64,000 nucleotides of DNA from JACJYC01 sp964558465 (GTDB lineage Bacteria; Bacteroidota; Bacteroidia; Chitinophagales; Saprospiraceae): positions 1 through 64,000 of the forward strand of contig CAZLEF010000020.1 in assembly GCA_964558465.1 (NCBI GenBank). Reading direction: 5' to 3'. The translations under genes and the position numbers were made by a program. The number at the start of each line of letters is the position of its first letter. The stretch's first letter is position 1. Below the pieces are notes generated by a model. That model saw nothing but the letters and a program-made list of their open reading frames with translations. It did not search any database and was not told the origin of the DNA. Shown here in pieces: positions 7,966 through 16,903 of the stretch.

Positions 7966-9462
7966 CTACAAATCGTTCCCGCAATAAGACAAATTAAAAC
8001 TCTTGTTACAAACCGGGAAATCAGAAATTTCATTGTTTCTCACGGCCAGCGCCAGGGCCAGCCAGTTGTGCAGCGACGGATCTTTGATTTTGTAATGGAC
8101 CAACTGGCCTTTGTCGCCGGTAATTGCGCAATGGCAGATCTCCCCCCGCCAGCCTTCTGTCAGCGACAGGACAAAGGCCTCCGGCGCAGGGGCGCCCAGC
8201 GGCGGCCGGTCCGGCGTTTCGGCCGGAGTTTGTTGCAGCAATTGCCAGATATAGGCGACGGACTGCCTGATCTCGTCCCTGCGGATCTGCGCTCGCGAAA
8301 AAACGTCGCCGTGGTGTTTGATGACCGGCTTGTGGTGCAGCCCGGGGTAAAGATCATGCGGGTGCGTGGCCCGGATATCGCGGGGGATATTGCTCATCCG
8401 GGCCGCCATGCCGACCGTCCCCATTTCGGCCGCCTGGCTTTCGGTCACCACGCCGGTTTTTTCAAATCGCGCCAACACCGTGGGCAGGGTAAAGGTCTCC
8501 CGGCACATTTCGTCAAAATCGGGCTCGTAAGCGTCCAGCAACTGCCGGAGTGTACCGGTCAGGGCGGGCGTAAACGGGAAATGGGTTCTTCCCGGACGGA
8601 TCAGCCCCCTGGCCAGGCGGTTGCCGCACCAGATCTGGAAAAAGTTGATCAGGGGGGTGCGCAACCTGCCGAAGACGGAACTGCCCAACTGGTAGGCCAC
8701 GTCGGTGCACAGCGCGCTCAGGTCGCCGGTATGGATGGCGACCCGCTCGAGTTCCAGGGCAAGCGTCCGGGCAAATTGCAGGTCCTGGCCGGGTGTGAAA
8801 CCGCAGAGGCTTTCCCAAAGGTTGACAAATGCGGTGGTATGGCCTGCCACAGTATCGCCGGCAATGCTTTCGGCCAGGGTAACGCGCTGCAGCAATTGCT
8901 GTTTTTCAAGCATCAGGCGCTCGACGCCCCGGTGCTGGAAGCCCAACTGGATCTCCAGATGCAGGATCTGCTCGCCGTTGCAGATGAACCGGAAATGGCC
9001 CGGTTCGATGACACCGGCATGGATGGGGCCCACACCGACCTCGTGCAGTTCTTCGCTGTCGATTTTGAAAAACGGATAATTGGCGATCGTCTGGTGCAGA
9101 TCGGCCCGGTTGTAGGCGTACCGCACGGGTTTCAGCCAGGGATGGTCGGTGTAACCCAGCCCGGTATTTTCATGGATCTCCCGCTCAAAAATATGGAAAG
9201 CGAGCCGGCGGCTGGTGAAGGAAGGGAGTACGCTGCCTTCCTCCACTTCGGCGGCGGAAACATAGATGGTCCCCTCCCGGTCGTTGGCTACGCAGCAGAT
9301 GAGCATGATCCTGCCTTGCCGGGCAAACCCGAAATAGTTGACGCAATGGCAGGCGGGATCCTCCAGCAAGTCGGTGTTGTGTTCCAGCAACCGCTCGTAA
9401 CTCAACACGGGGATCGAGGAAAGCGGAACCCGCTGATGGTTGGTCAGAATGGCGTGATCCAT
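7966..9462 (-). CDS. hyfG: HyfG-like large subunit (NuoC-NuoD fusion) without Ni-binding cysteines
   Basis: A 498-residue equivalent of the group 4 hydrogenase large subunit and of complex I NuoCD. Residues 1-125 correspond to the NuoC-like 30 kDa part, with family segments HIFEREIHENTG and HPWLKPVRY. Residues 135-498 are NuoD-like, with VGPIHAGVIEPGHFRF and LEIQLGFQHRGVE. Where a hydrogenase has its first CxxC the protein reads LAESIAGDTVAGH (196-208). The last residues are SFNLSYCGNDL instead of a DPCxxC end. Neither nickel-ligand pair exists, so hydrogen chemistry is not expected. It is one base from hyfF. It should form the peripheral arm with HyfI on the cytoplasmic face of the membrane arm. 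Confidence 0.9.
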   Translation of the reverse strand: MDHAILTNHQRVPLSSIPVLSYERLLEHNTDLLEDPACHCVNYFGFARQGRIMLICCVANDREGTIYVSAAEVEEGSVLPSFTSRRLAFHIFEREIHENTGLGYTDHPWLKPVRYAYNRADLHQTIANYPFFKIDSEELHEVGVGPIHAGVIEPGHFRFICNGEQILHLEIQLGFQHRGVERLMLEKQQLLQRVTLAESIAGDTVAGHTTAFVNLWESLCGFTPGQDLQFARTLALELERVAIHTGDLSALCTDVAYQLGSSVFGRLRTPLINFFQIWCGNRLARGLIRPGRTHFPFTPALTGTLRQLLDAYEPDFDEMCRETFTLPTVLARFEKTGVVTESQAAEMGTVGMAARMSNIPRDIRATHPHDLYPGLHHKPVIKHHGDVFSRAQIRRDEIRQSVAYIWQLLQQTPAETPDRPPLGAPAPEAFVLSLTEGWRGEICHCAITGDKGQLVHYKIKDPSLHNWLALALAVRNNEISDFPVCNKSFNLSYCGNDL

Positions 9463-9463
9463 A

Positions 9464-10897
9464 TTATTGCGGCAGATTTTTAATTGCTTCGTTGATCAAT
9501 TCTACAAATTGGACCGGGGGATTCAACCCAAGGAAGATCGCCAGGCCCAGCAAGATGAACTGGGAAATGGATTCATACGGTTTTATTTTCTCCATACCGG
9601 TTTCGTCCAGGTTTTCAGGCGGGGTAAACATCATCCTGAAAATATTTTTTCCGAACGCCCAGATGATCATCGTGAGCAGGATCAGCACCACGATCAGGAT
9701 GAACAGGTGATGGCTTTCAAACAACCCCCGGAAGATCATGAATTCGCTGACAAAAAGCCCGGAAGGCGGCATGGCCGTGGCGCTGATAAAAGCGAGCAAA
9801 AGGACCATGGCCCCGGTGGTGTTGAACCGGAAATAACCGCCCATGTCAAATATATTTTTGCTGTTGTAGGTCCGGAACACCTGGTGCTCCTGAAAGAACA
9901 AGGCGGATTTGACAAACCCGTGCAAAACCACATGCAGAATGGCGGCATAATAACCGATGCCGCCTGCCGCCAGACCCAGCATCGCCAGGCCCATATGTTC
10001 GATGCTCGAATAGGCGAACATGCGCTTGATATTGGTCACTTTGAGCATGTACACCGCAGAAACGAATACCGACATTACAGCTGCGATCAGGATGATGTTG
10101 TTGGCCCAGGAATGCAGGGAGGTATGAGCAATGACCTCGTAAAACCGGAAAATGCCAATAAAACCCACATTGACCAGCGCACTGGAAAAAAGCGCTCCGG
10201 CGGGCGCAGGCGCCTTGTCCTTTGCGTCGATACCGGCAGTGAACATAGGCGCCAGGCCGAGTTTGACCGTGAAACCGGTAAAAATGAAAATAAAGGCCAG
10301 CCTGAGCCAGAAGACGTTCAGATCGGCTGCATTGCGCAATAAAGCCGGGAATGTAAGGTCGGTTTGTCCGGCTTGCTGCAAGGCGATGCTGAGAAAAAGA
10401 ATGCCGATGAAGATAAAGGTAACGCTGATGGAAGAAACAAATACGTATTTCCAGGTGGCTTCCAGCGAAAAGCTGTTCCGGCGGTGGTAGATCAGGGCGG
10501 AAGCGGACAGCGTGGTCAATTCCACAAATATCCAGGTGACGGCGATATGGTTGGACAGGTAAGCGGCGCTCATGGCGGCGACCAGCAGGGTCATCGATGC
10601 AAAATAAATGCCCCTGCGCCGCGGATTGTCCGGCTCTTTGCCGATGTATACCGAACTGTGGTAAAAGGCCGGCAAGGCAAGAATGCACAACATGATCAAA
10701 AAGAGGATCGATAGCGCATCGGGTTGGAACAAACCATAAAATTCTTCCGTGCCGGCATTGCCGGATGCATCAACGGTAAATGCACATAAACCCGCCAGGA
10801 ATACCGCCAGCAATACCTGATTGACCAACCGGTTCCTGTTCAAAAACAACAAGCCGCTGATGAGGATCGATCCGGTCAAAAAAGTTTGTATCATCAT
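9464..10897 (-). CDS. hyfF: HyfF-like antiporter-type membrane subunit
   Basis: A 477-residue proton-conducting membrane transporter subunit of the NuoM/NuoN/MrpD superfamily, with some 13-14 predicted membrane helices and no signal peptide. The middle contains the broken-helix region with KLGLAPMFTAGIDAKDKAP, where the Lys is the type used in ion translocation, and a later IEHMGLAMLGLA. It is the third antiporter-type subunit of the complex, beside two HyfB copies. The start ATG overlaps the hyfE stop by one base (TAATG), indicating translational coupling. It ends one base before hyfG. Ion identity (H+ or Na+) cannot be read from the sequence. Confidence 0.9.
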   Translation of the reverse strand: MMIQTFLTGSILISGLLFLNRNRLVNQVLLAVFLAGLCAFTVDASGNAGTEEFYGLFQPDALSILFLIMLCILALPAFYHSSVYIGKEPDNPRRRGIYFASMTLLVAAMSAAYLSNHIAVTWIFVELTTLSASALIYHRRNSFSLEATWKYVFVSSISVTFIFIGILFLSIALQQAGQTDLTFPALLRNAADLNVFWLRLAFIFIFTGFTVKLGLAPMFTAGIDAKDKAPAPAGALFSSALVNVGFIGIFRFYEVIAHTSLHSWANNIILIAAVMSVFVSAVYMLKVTNIKRMFAYSSIEHMGLAMLGLAAGGIGYYAAILHVVLHGFVKSALFFQEHQVFRTYNSKNIFDMGGYFRFNTTGAMVLLLAFISATAMPPSGLFVSEFMIFRGLFESHHLFILIVVLILLTMIIWAFGKNIFRMMFTPPENLDETGMEKIKPYESISQFILLGLAIFLGLNPPVQFVELINEAIKNLPQ

Positions 10898-11526
10898 TAA
10901 TCTTTCAGTTTCTGGAGTTGCTCGACATCTATATCCTTCAGGACGTCGCCGATCTTGTTCACAAATATGCCCAATACCAGTACGCTTACAAATAGGTCGA
11001 GCAAAATACCGGTATTCACCAGCATGGTCATTTCATTGCCTACGGCGATCGACAAAATGAATACTCCGTTCTCGATCACCAGAAACCCCATGATATGCGT
11101 AATGATCTTGCGACGGGTAATGATGATATACAAGCCGGTAAACAAAGCGGAAATCGCAGCCAGGAAATAAATTTTGTTCAACCGGGGGTCTTCGATCATA
11201 TTGGAAAGTAAAAAGGTAACGATAATGATCAGGGTGATCGTGATCAGGGATACGAAATAGGGGGTGTAGGGTTCTACTTCGCGGGTGATCCTGTTGCGCC
11301 GGATGATATAATTCAGGAATAAAGGCACGGCAACGGCTTTGAAAACAAGGGTTTCTACTAAAATAAAGATCAGGTTGCCGGTATTGACCTCCTTTAATTC
11401 GGTCAGCCCGATGCCAAATAAAAGAAACCCCTGGAACGCAAGGATCTTGAGAAAACTGCCCATCCGGTTGGCTATGCCCAGGTAAATGAGCGTCATGGTA
11501 AAAATGATCAATAGTACGCTTGTCAT
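10897..11526 (-). CDS. hyfE: HyfE-like membrane subunit
   Basis: A 209-residue small membrane subunit with about six helices. The C-terminal half resembles NuoK, with HIMGFLVIENGVFILSIAVG containing the membrane-embedded Glu typical of the family. The N-terminal half is the extra segment found in HyfE and not in NuoK. It sits between hyfC and hyfF as in hyf operons, 13 bases after hyfC, and overlaps hyfF by one base. It probably links HyfC to the antiporter-type subunits in the membrane arm. The soluble tail, VLKDIDVEQLQKLKD, is short. Confidence 0.85.
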   Translation of the reverse strand: MTSVLLIIFTMTLIYLGIANRMGSFLKILAFQGFLLFGIGLTELKEVNTGNLIFILVETLVFKAVAVPLFLNYIIRRNRITREVEPYTPYFVSLITITLIIIVTFLLSNMIEDPRLNKIYFLAAISALFTGLYIIITRRKIITHIMGFLVIENGVFILSIAVGNEMTMLVNTGILLDLFVSVLVLGIFVNKIGDVLKDIDVEQLQKLKD

Positions 11527-11539
11527 AAATTCATAATAT

Positions 11540-12445
11540 TTATATAAACTTCCCCGTCACCATAAGCACGCTGAAAAAGATCAGCAAAGCCACGGTGGTC
11601 AGCGTAAAAATAAATTGGGCATTATGGCTCATTCTGAACCTTGCGGAAAAAGATTCGAGCAATCCGGCAATAACGGCAAACAGGGCCTGCGTGACAAAAA
11701 AGATCAGCACGGTCAGTGGAAATTGAAAGTTGCCAATGAAAAAATTCGCGATCAGGGCGCCATACATGGCAAATTTCAAATGGGTGGCGTACAGGATCAG
11801 TCCCAGGTCGAACCCGCTGTTGTCGAGGATCATCACTTCGTGGATCATCGTCAGTTCCAGATGGGTTTTAGGGTCATCGACGGGCATGCGACTGTTCTCG
11901 ATCATGGCGATCATGATCAGGACAAAAGTAGCCAGTCCGCCGAGCAGGTAGGAGATGTAGGAGCCGAAATGCAGGGAAACAAAAATTTGGTGAAAAGAAG
12001 TATGCCCCGTAAACAACGCGAAAGAGCCCATCAGGATAAAAAAAGCGGGTTCGGCCAGCATGGAATACAACGCTTCCCGGCTGGCGCCCATGCCCTCGAA
12101 ACTGCTGCCCGTATCGAGCGCTGAAATGATGCTGAAAAATTTTCCGAGCGCCAATACGTAAGCAAAAAACACAAAATCGCCGTCAAAGGAGATCAGCCCT
12201 TTATACGGGCCCAGCGGAACCACGGCAATGGCCGTCAGTACGGAAGCAAAATAAATGGACGGCGCGATCTGGAAAATAAAGCTGGTGGTCCGGCTGTACA
12301 CCGCGCCTTTGCGCCAAAGGCGGATAATGTCCTTCATGGGTTGCAGAATACCCGGTCCCTTCCTGCCCGAGGCGAGGCTTTTGGTCCGCACCACAAAACC
12401 CATAAAGAACAAACTGACCAACACGATCAACGCAAAACTGATCAT
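11540..12445 (-). CDS. hyfC: HyfC/NuoH-like membrane subunit
   Basis: The NuoH/HyfC homologue that anchors the peripheral arm to the membrane. The 301 residues form about eight helices. The signature loop GRKGPGILQPMKDIIRL lies near residue 28, followed by KGAVYSRTTSFIFQIAPSI. The conserved charged loop SSFEGMGASREALYSMLAEP is present near residue 130. ENSRMPVDDPKTHLELTM around residue 195 carries the family's acidic-polar cluster. Retention of these loops suggests that coupling to the pump modules is kept although the catalytic subunits have lost cofactors. It is 3 bases from the preceding hyfB copy and 13 from hyfE. Confidence 0.92.
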   Translation of the reverse strand: MISFALIVLVSLFFMGFVVRTKSLASGRKGPGILQPMKDIIRLWRKGAVYSRTTSFIFQIAPSIYFASVLTAIAVVPLGPYKGLISFDGDFVFFAYVLALGKFFSIISALDTGSSFEGMGASREALYSMLAEPAFFILMGSFALFTGHTSFHQIFVSLHFGSYISYLLGGLATFVLIMIAMIENSRMPVDDPKTHLELTMIHEVMILDNSGFDLGLILYATHLKFAMYGALIANFFIGNFQFPLTVLIFFVTQALFAVIAGLLESFSARFRMSHNAQFIFTLTTVALLIFFSVLMVTGKFI

Positions 12446-12448
12446 CGT

Positions 12449-14479
12449 TCACAATTGATTTAAAAATTGAATGAGCGATCTGAAGGCTTCATATAAAAAT
12501 GGAATGCCCATAACCAGGGTAATAAATGCAAATCCGTATAAGATATAATACCGGGGGTTGCCATTCTGTAAAAACCTGAATTTTTGAAAAAAGGAGTGTA
12601 TTTTTTTTAATGGATAGTCGATCAGCCATTCTTCGGCCTTATCGTAGGGGTGGGTTTCGTGCCGGCCGTCCGTCGGGAAAATATTTTTCACTTCTTTTTT
12701 TATTTTCCGGATCGACAGCAGGGGCTCTGCCAGTTTGCGGTAGGAGCGGACAAACGAACTGGCCGTGTATTGCATTCTTGCAGTCTCGCCTGTATACCCG
12801 CAGCCCCAGGTAGGCGACCAGGACACCGGATTTTGTGCCGTGATCTTTTTCCGAATCCACCAAACTGCGGCCGATAAAACTAAAAATCCCATAGCGGCCC
12901 ACCCGGCTTTTTGCAGGGTTTGGACGGTAGCGCCAACGGGTTGAAGCACTGCGGAATCCGCTAAAAGACCTGTAAACAACCCGAGCGGTTCTGACTGCAA
13001 CCCGAAGAAAAACCCGGGAAACAACCCGATGGATATCATCAAGCCCACGATCAGGTACATCGGGGCCCGCGTCCATGTATTGGCCTCAACAACCGGCCCG
13101 GGATACGGGCTGCGCGCATTGCCCAGGAAAACCGATCCAAACGCCTTGGTAAAACAAAGCATCGCCAGCCCGCCGGTCAGCGCCAGGCTGAAAACAGAGA
13201 ACAGGATAAACAACACGGAACCCGCGCCGGCGCCGTTGAACCCCGCAAACAACCCCGAATAGATCAAAAATTCGGAGACAAACCCGTTGAAAGGCGGGAG
13301 TCCGCAAATGGCAAGAGCGGCTGCCAGAAATAATGCCGACGTATGCGGCATCTCTTTGACCAATCCGCCCAGGCGTTCGATGTTCAGGGTATGAACAGCC
13401 TGGTAAACATTGCCGGCCCCATAGAACAACAGGGATTTGAAAAGGGAATGATTGAGTACATGCAGCAAACCGCCGGCAAAACCCAGTGTGATCAAAAGGA
13501 CATTGCCCGTGCCGAGGCCGATGGTCCCCAACCCGATGCCGATGCCGATGATCCCGATGTTTTCGATGCTGTGATAAGCCAGCAATTTTTTCAGGTTATG
13601 CTGCAGGGTGGCCAGCATGACGCCGTAGATCCCGGAAATGACCGAGACGACCAGCATAATGGATCCGCTCAGGATATAGTCCATTTTGATCAGCAGGATC
13701 ATCCGGAGAATGCCGTATATGCCGATCTTGATGATCACACCCGACATCACGCCCGAGACATGCGACGGCGCGGCCGGGTGCGCATATGGCAGCCAGGTAT
13801 GGAACGGCACAAACCCCGCCTTCAAGGCAAACCCGGCAAAAAAACAAAGGAATAAAGCCAGGCCTGCCGCGGAAGAAAAAGTCGCGGAATATCCGGCAAT
13901 CGCCTTGAAATCATAGGAACCCGTACGCGATGCCATCCAGATAAAACCGACCGTGAGGAAAACAATACTGACATGAGACTGGATCAAATAATTGATGCCG
14001 GCTTGCAAGGTTTCGGGTTTGTAGTGCTCAAAAATCACCAGGATGAACGCCGACAGGGCCATGATCTCCCATATCAGCAAAAAAACAAGGGTGTTCTGAA
14101 CAGCGCAAATGGCCGTAAGGGCCGATTGAACCCCCAGAAAGGCAATGCAGTGCAGCGAGATGCCGGACGACTGCTCCCGGTAGGCCTTCATGTACTGCAA
14201 CCCGTACAGACCGCCGGTGATCATCGTAAAATTGATCACCAGGATGAACCAACCGGAAAGTGCATCAATTCGCACAGGTATTTCGCCGGTTACAAGCGTT
14301 CCGGAAAAAACAAATTCTACCGGATCGCCTGCCAATGCCAGTATGGCGGGAAACGCGCTGACCCCTGCATTCACCACGAGGGCCGAAACGGTGATGACCC
14401 CCTTCCATTTAACTTTCAGAAAGGGGACCAGCGCAACAGCGGCGACCAGAATGACCAGGTATGATTCGGTTATTCCCAT
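12449..14479 (-). CDS. hyfB: HyfB-like antiporter-type subunit, copy 2
   Basis: A 676-residue NuoL/HyfB-type subunit, second of two tandem copies. It has about 14-16 membrane helices, with HPAAPSHVSGVMSGVIIKIG near residue 240 and LLAYHSIENIGIIGIGIGLG near 300. GLPPFNGFVSEFLIY near 395 completes the conserved trio. The cytoplasmic tail contains WGCGYTGETARMQYTASSF, which marks HyfB proteins rather than NuoL. The final helix lies after a basic linker. It overlaps the upstream copy by one base. The two copies share all motifs but differ enough elsewhere that this is an old duplication, so both are probably functional pump modules. Confidence 0.92.
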   Translation of the reverse strand: MGITESYLVILVAAVALVPFLKVKWKGVITVSALVVNAGVSAFPAILALAGDPVEFVFSGTLVTGEIPVRIDALSGWFILVINFTMITGGLYGLQYMKAYREQSSGISLHCIAFLGVQSALTAICAVQNTLVFLLIWEIMALSAFILVIFEHYKPETLQAGINYLIQSHVSIVFLTVGFIWMASRTGSYDFKAIAGYSATFSSAAGLALFLCFFAGFALKAGFVPFHTWLPYAHPAAPSHVSGVMSGVIIKIGIYGILRMILLIKMDYILSGSIMLVVSVISGIYGVMLATLQHNLKKLLAYHSIENIGIIGIGIGLGTIGLGTGNVLLITLGFAGGLLHVLNHSLFKSLLFYGAGNVYQAVHTLNIERLGGLVKEMPHTSALFLAAALAICGLPPFNGFVSEFLIYSGLFAGFNGAGAGSVLFILFSVFSLALTGGLAMLCFTKAFGSVFLGNARSPYPGPVVEANTWTRAPMYLIVGLMISIGLFPGFFFGLQSEPLGLFTGLLADSAVLQPVGATVQTLQKAGWAAMGFLVLSAAVWWIRKKITAQNPVSWSPTWGCGYTGETARMQYTASSFVRSYRKLAEPLLSIRKIKKEVKNIFPTDGRHETHPYDKAEEWLIDYPLKKIHSFFQKFRFLQNGNPRYYILYGFAFITLVMGIPFLYEAFRSLIQFLNQL

Positions 14480-16464
14480 CAGATGACGTTCAGCAAGGTG
14501 CCCAGAAACACGAGCAACACAAAAAATACGCCGTAAAGCAAATACATCTGCGTTCGGCCGTTTTGGATAAATTGAAAATAATTCAGGAATGACAATAACC
14601 GGCTTGTCAACCGGCGAATGAGCTGTTCTTCAAAAAAATCAGGGTAATGGGATGAGTGGCGCCGGGTTTTCGGAAAAAGCTCCTCCGGCTTCAACTCTTC
14701 ATATTGCTTTCTTTCAGTCACCACAAACCCAAGCAGTTTGCCCAGTGTTTTGGAAAACGATTTTCCGGTGTACTGCATCCGCGCGGTCGGCGCTACGTAT
14801 CCGCAGCCCCAGGTCGCATCGCGCGTGGCCGGGCGGCGGCGGACCATATAATTGCGCAGGAGTAGCGCCACGGTGATGAGCCCTGAAAAAAGAAGGGCGT
14901 ATTTTCCCATACCGGCCATCTGGCTGGTGATCCGCCCCAAAGCGGCCGGGTCCGCCGCCTGAGACGGAATGGCCGCCAAGGCCGCAGAAAAGTAAAAATG
15001 TGGAAATATCCCGATGGACAACATCAGCGCAAGGATGAAATATTGCGGGATGCGCATCAACAGGGGGCTCTCCGCCGGTTCGTGCTGAAGGAGTGTGCGC
15101 GGGCTGCCCAGGAAAATGGTCCCGAAACTTTTGGTGAACGTCAGCATCGACAATCCGCCGATCAGCGCCAGGCCGGCCATCCCCAACAACAAAAAGGTCG
15201 CATTCAACAAACCGATGGACGGGATCCCCTGCAAAAAGCCCTTGTAGATCAAAAATTCCGAAACGAAACCGTTGAAGGGCGGCAAACCGCCGATGGCCAG
15301 GGCCCCGGCCAGGAAAAATACCGCCGTATGCGGCATTTTATGCGCCAGGCCGCCGAGTTTTTCCATGTCGCGGGTATGCGCCTGCTGATAGACCGCCCCC
15401 GCGGCGTAAAACAACAACGATTTGAAAAGGGCATGGTTCAAGGTATGCAACAGGGCGCCGGCAAATCCCAGGGCCGAGAGCATGGGCAGATCCGCTCCGG
15501 CGCCGATCAGCCCCAGTCCGATGCCGATGCCGATGACGCCGATGTTCTCTATGGTGCAATAGGCCAGCAATTTTTTAAAGTCGCGGTGGACGGCCGCATT
15601 GAGGATGCCGTAAATACCGGTCATCAATGACAGCGCCAATACGCATTCCCCGATCCAGATCAGGTCGCTTTGCAGCATATAGGCCGACCGGATAATGCCG
15701 TAAATTCCCAGTTTGACAATGACGCCCGACATCACCCCCGAAACATGGGAAGGCGCGGCAGGATGGGCATGCGGCAACCAGGAGTGCAACGGGATAAATC
15801 CGGCTTTGATGCCGAACCCTGCAAAAAATAAGAGGAACAACCAATGGTTGGGCCGGCTGCTGAAAAAACGGCCTATAGCCTGAAAATCAAAAGAGCCTTC
15901 AGCCGCATATACCCAGATAAAAGCCACCGAAAGCAGGACTACCCCGATATGCGTCTGCACCAGGTAATTCAGGGCGGCTTGGAGGGTGGTTTTGTTCTGG
16001 TGGTCAAACAGGACGAGCAGGAAGGAAGCGATCGACATCAGTTCCCACGCAATGAGAAAAGCCAGGCCGTGTTGCAGCATGCAAACCCACAACATGGAAA
16101 ACTGAAAAAGCAGGAACATCACCCAATGCAGGGTCAGGTCGGGTTTCCTGGCCTCGTAGGCTTTCATATACCCGATGCCGTAAAACGCGCCGGTGATGCA
16201 GGTCAGGTTGACGATCAGCATAAACCAGGCCGATAACGCGTCGATCCGCAAGGGGATATTGCTGAAAAAGGAAACGCCATGCAGAACGATGCCCGGCGAT
16301 TCTCCCTGAAGGGCGCGGACAGCAGGCACGGTGGTGACGGCGGCCAGGAGCAAAACAAAAAGGAAATGAACAGCGGGTTTGATGTTCGCTGGGGTCAGTG
16401 TAATAAATGCCATGCCGGTTCCGGTAAGGATAGCTGAGGCAATGATCCACTGAAATTGGTCCAT
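14479..16464 (-). CDS. hyfB: HyfB-like antiporter-type subunit, copy 1
   Basis: First gene of the seven-gene Hyf-like operon. The 661 residues have the same plan as the next gene: HPAAPSHVSGVMSGVIVKLG near residue 240, LLAYCTIENIGVIGIGIGLG near 300, and GLPPFNGFVSEFLIY near 395. The soluble tail has WGCGYVAPTARMQYTGKSF. Classical hyf operons carry one hyfB and often an extra hyfD; here hyfD is replaced, in effect, by a second hyfB. Translation of the whole set looks coupled, since genes overlap or lie within 13 bases as far as hyfG. The leader of about 200 bases contains a CTCTCACCC repeat tract and is preceded by a TAATTTTG box near an FNR-type site. Confidence 0.92.
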   Translation of the reverse strand: MDQFQWIIASAILTGTGMAFITLTPANIKPAVHFLFVLLLAAVTTVPAVRALQGESPGIVLHGVSFFSNIPLRIDALSAWFMLIVNLTCITGAFYGIGYMKAYEARKPDLTLHWVMFLLFQFSMLWVCMLQHGLAFLIAWELMSIASFLLVLFDHQNKTTLQAALNYLVQTHIGVVLLSVAFIWVYAAEGSFDFQAIGRFFSSRPNHWLFLLFFAGFGIKAGFIPLHSWLPHAHPAAPSHVSGVMSGVIVKLGIYGIIRSAYMLQSDLIWIGECVLALSLMTGIYGILNAAVHRDFKKLLAYCTIENIGVIGIGIGLGLIGAGADLPMLSALGFAGALLHTLNHALFKSLLFYAAGAVYQQAHTRDMEKLGGLAHKMPHTAVFFLAGALAIGGLPPFNGFVSEFLIYKGFLQGIPSIGLLNATFLLLGMAGLALIGGLSMLTFTKSFGTIFLGSPRTLLQHEPAESPLLMRIPQYFILALMLSIGIFPHFYFSAALAAIPSQAADPAALGRITSQMAGMGKYALLFSGLITVALLLRNYMVRRRPATRDATWGCGYVAPTARMQYTGKSFSKTLGKLLGFVVTERKQYEELKPEELFPKTRRHSSHYPDFFEEQLIRRLTSRLLSFLNYFQFIQNGRTQMYLLYGVFFVLLVFLGTLLNVI

Positions 16465-16672
16465 GGCTTGGTTCTTTGTTTACCCGCTTTTTCGGGCCGG
16501 GAAAACATGATTAGTCCTATTTGTAAAGATTTTCATGCTGAGCGCAGCCGACTCCGTCAGCCATAGGCGACTTCGTCGTCCGGAGGCCGAATCACGCTCA
16601 CCCTCTCACCCCTCTCACCCTCTCGCCCCTCTCACCCCTCTCACCCTCTCACCACAGCAAGTTTTCCCGGGG

Positions 16673-16680
16673 CAAAATTA
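16673..16680 (-). promoter_or_regulatory. Predicted -7 box of the Hyf-like operon
   Basis: TAATTTTG on the minus strand fits TAnnTTTG. The FNR-type box centre is about 65 bases upstream of the implied start, near the class I activation position. The implied leader is about 200 bases. Confidence 0.45.
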
Positions 16681-16724
16681 TTGAGATGTCGCGACAGTTC
16701 TTTTGCATCAAGTCAATTTAAAAG

Positions 16725-16738
16725 TTGATTTAAATCAA
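16725..16738. promoter_or_regulatory. FNR-type operator
   Basis: TTGATTTAAATCAA is a perfect TTGAT-N4-ATCAA palindrome, the classic FNR/Crp-family target. It lies between two divergent predicted promoters, so one site could serve the Crp/Fnr gene and the Hyf-like operon. Confidence 0.7.
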
Positions 16739-16757
16739 TTTTACCGGAAATCCTGTT

Positions 16758-16765
16758 TACATTTG
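16758..16765 (+). promoter_or_regulatory. Predicted -7 box of the Crp/Fnr gene
   Basis: TACATTTG fits TAnnTTTG. The FNR-type box is centred about 40 bases upstream of the implied start, the usual class II activation position, which suggests autoregulation. Confidence 0.5.
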
Positions 16766-16903
16766 TATACAGCAGGAAGACAATTTTATCCTTCGCGCAC
16801 CGCAAAGGATAATGCCGCAGGATGGATAGTTTTGAAAAAACGATCCGACGAGCGGTATCTTACTACAAAAAGCTGCTGTTTGGATATGCCTGGTCCGTTC
16901 CCC

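Larger units (their letters stand above)
16465..16903. promoter_or_regulatory. Divergent control region between the Hyf-like operon and the Crp/Fnr gene
   Basis: Contains, left to right: a CCCGCTTTTTCGGG hairpin, a GACTTCGTCGTC palindrome, a CTCTCACCC repeat tract (about 16600-16660), and a minus-strand -7 box. These are followed by the palindrome TGTCGCGACA, an FNR-type box and a plus-strand -7 box. Confidence 0.7.

Noticed and set aside
7031..9462. Annotating the complex as a functional NiFe hydrogenase
   Set aside because: Both Ni-binding cysteine pairs are missing from the large subunit, and no maturation genes are nearby.
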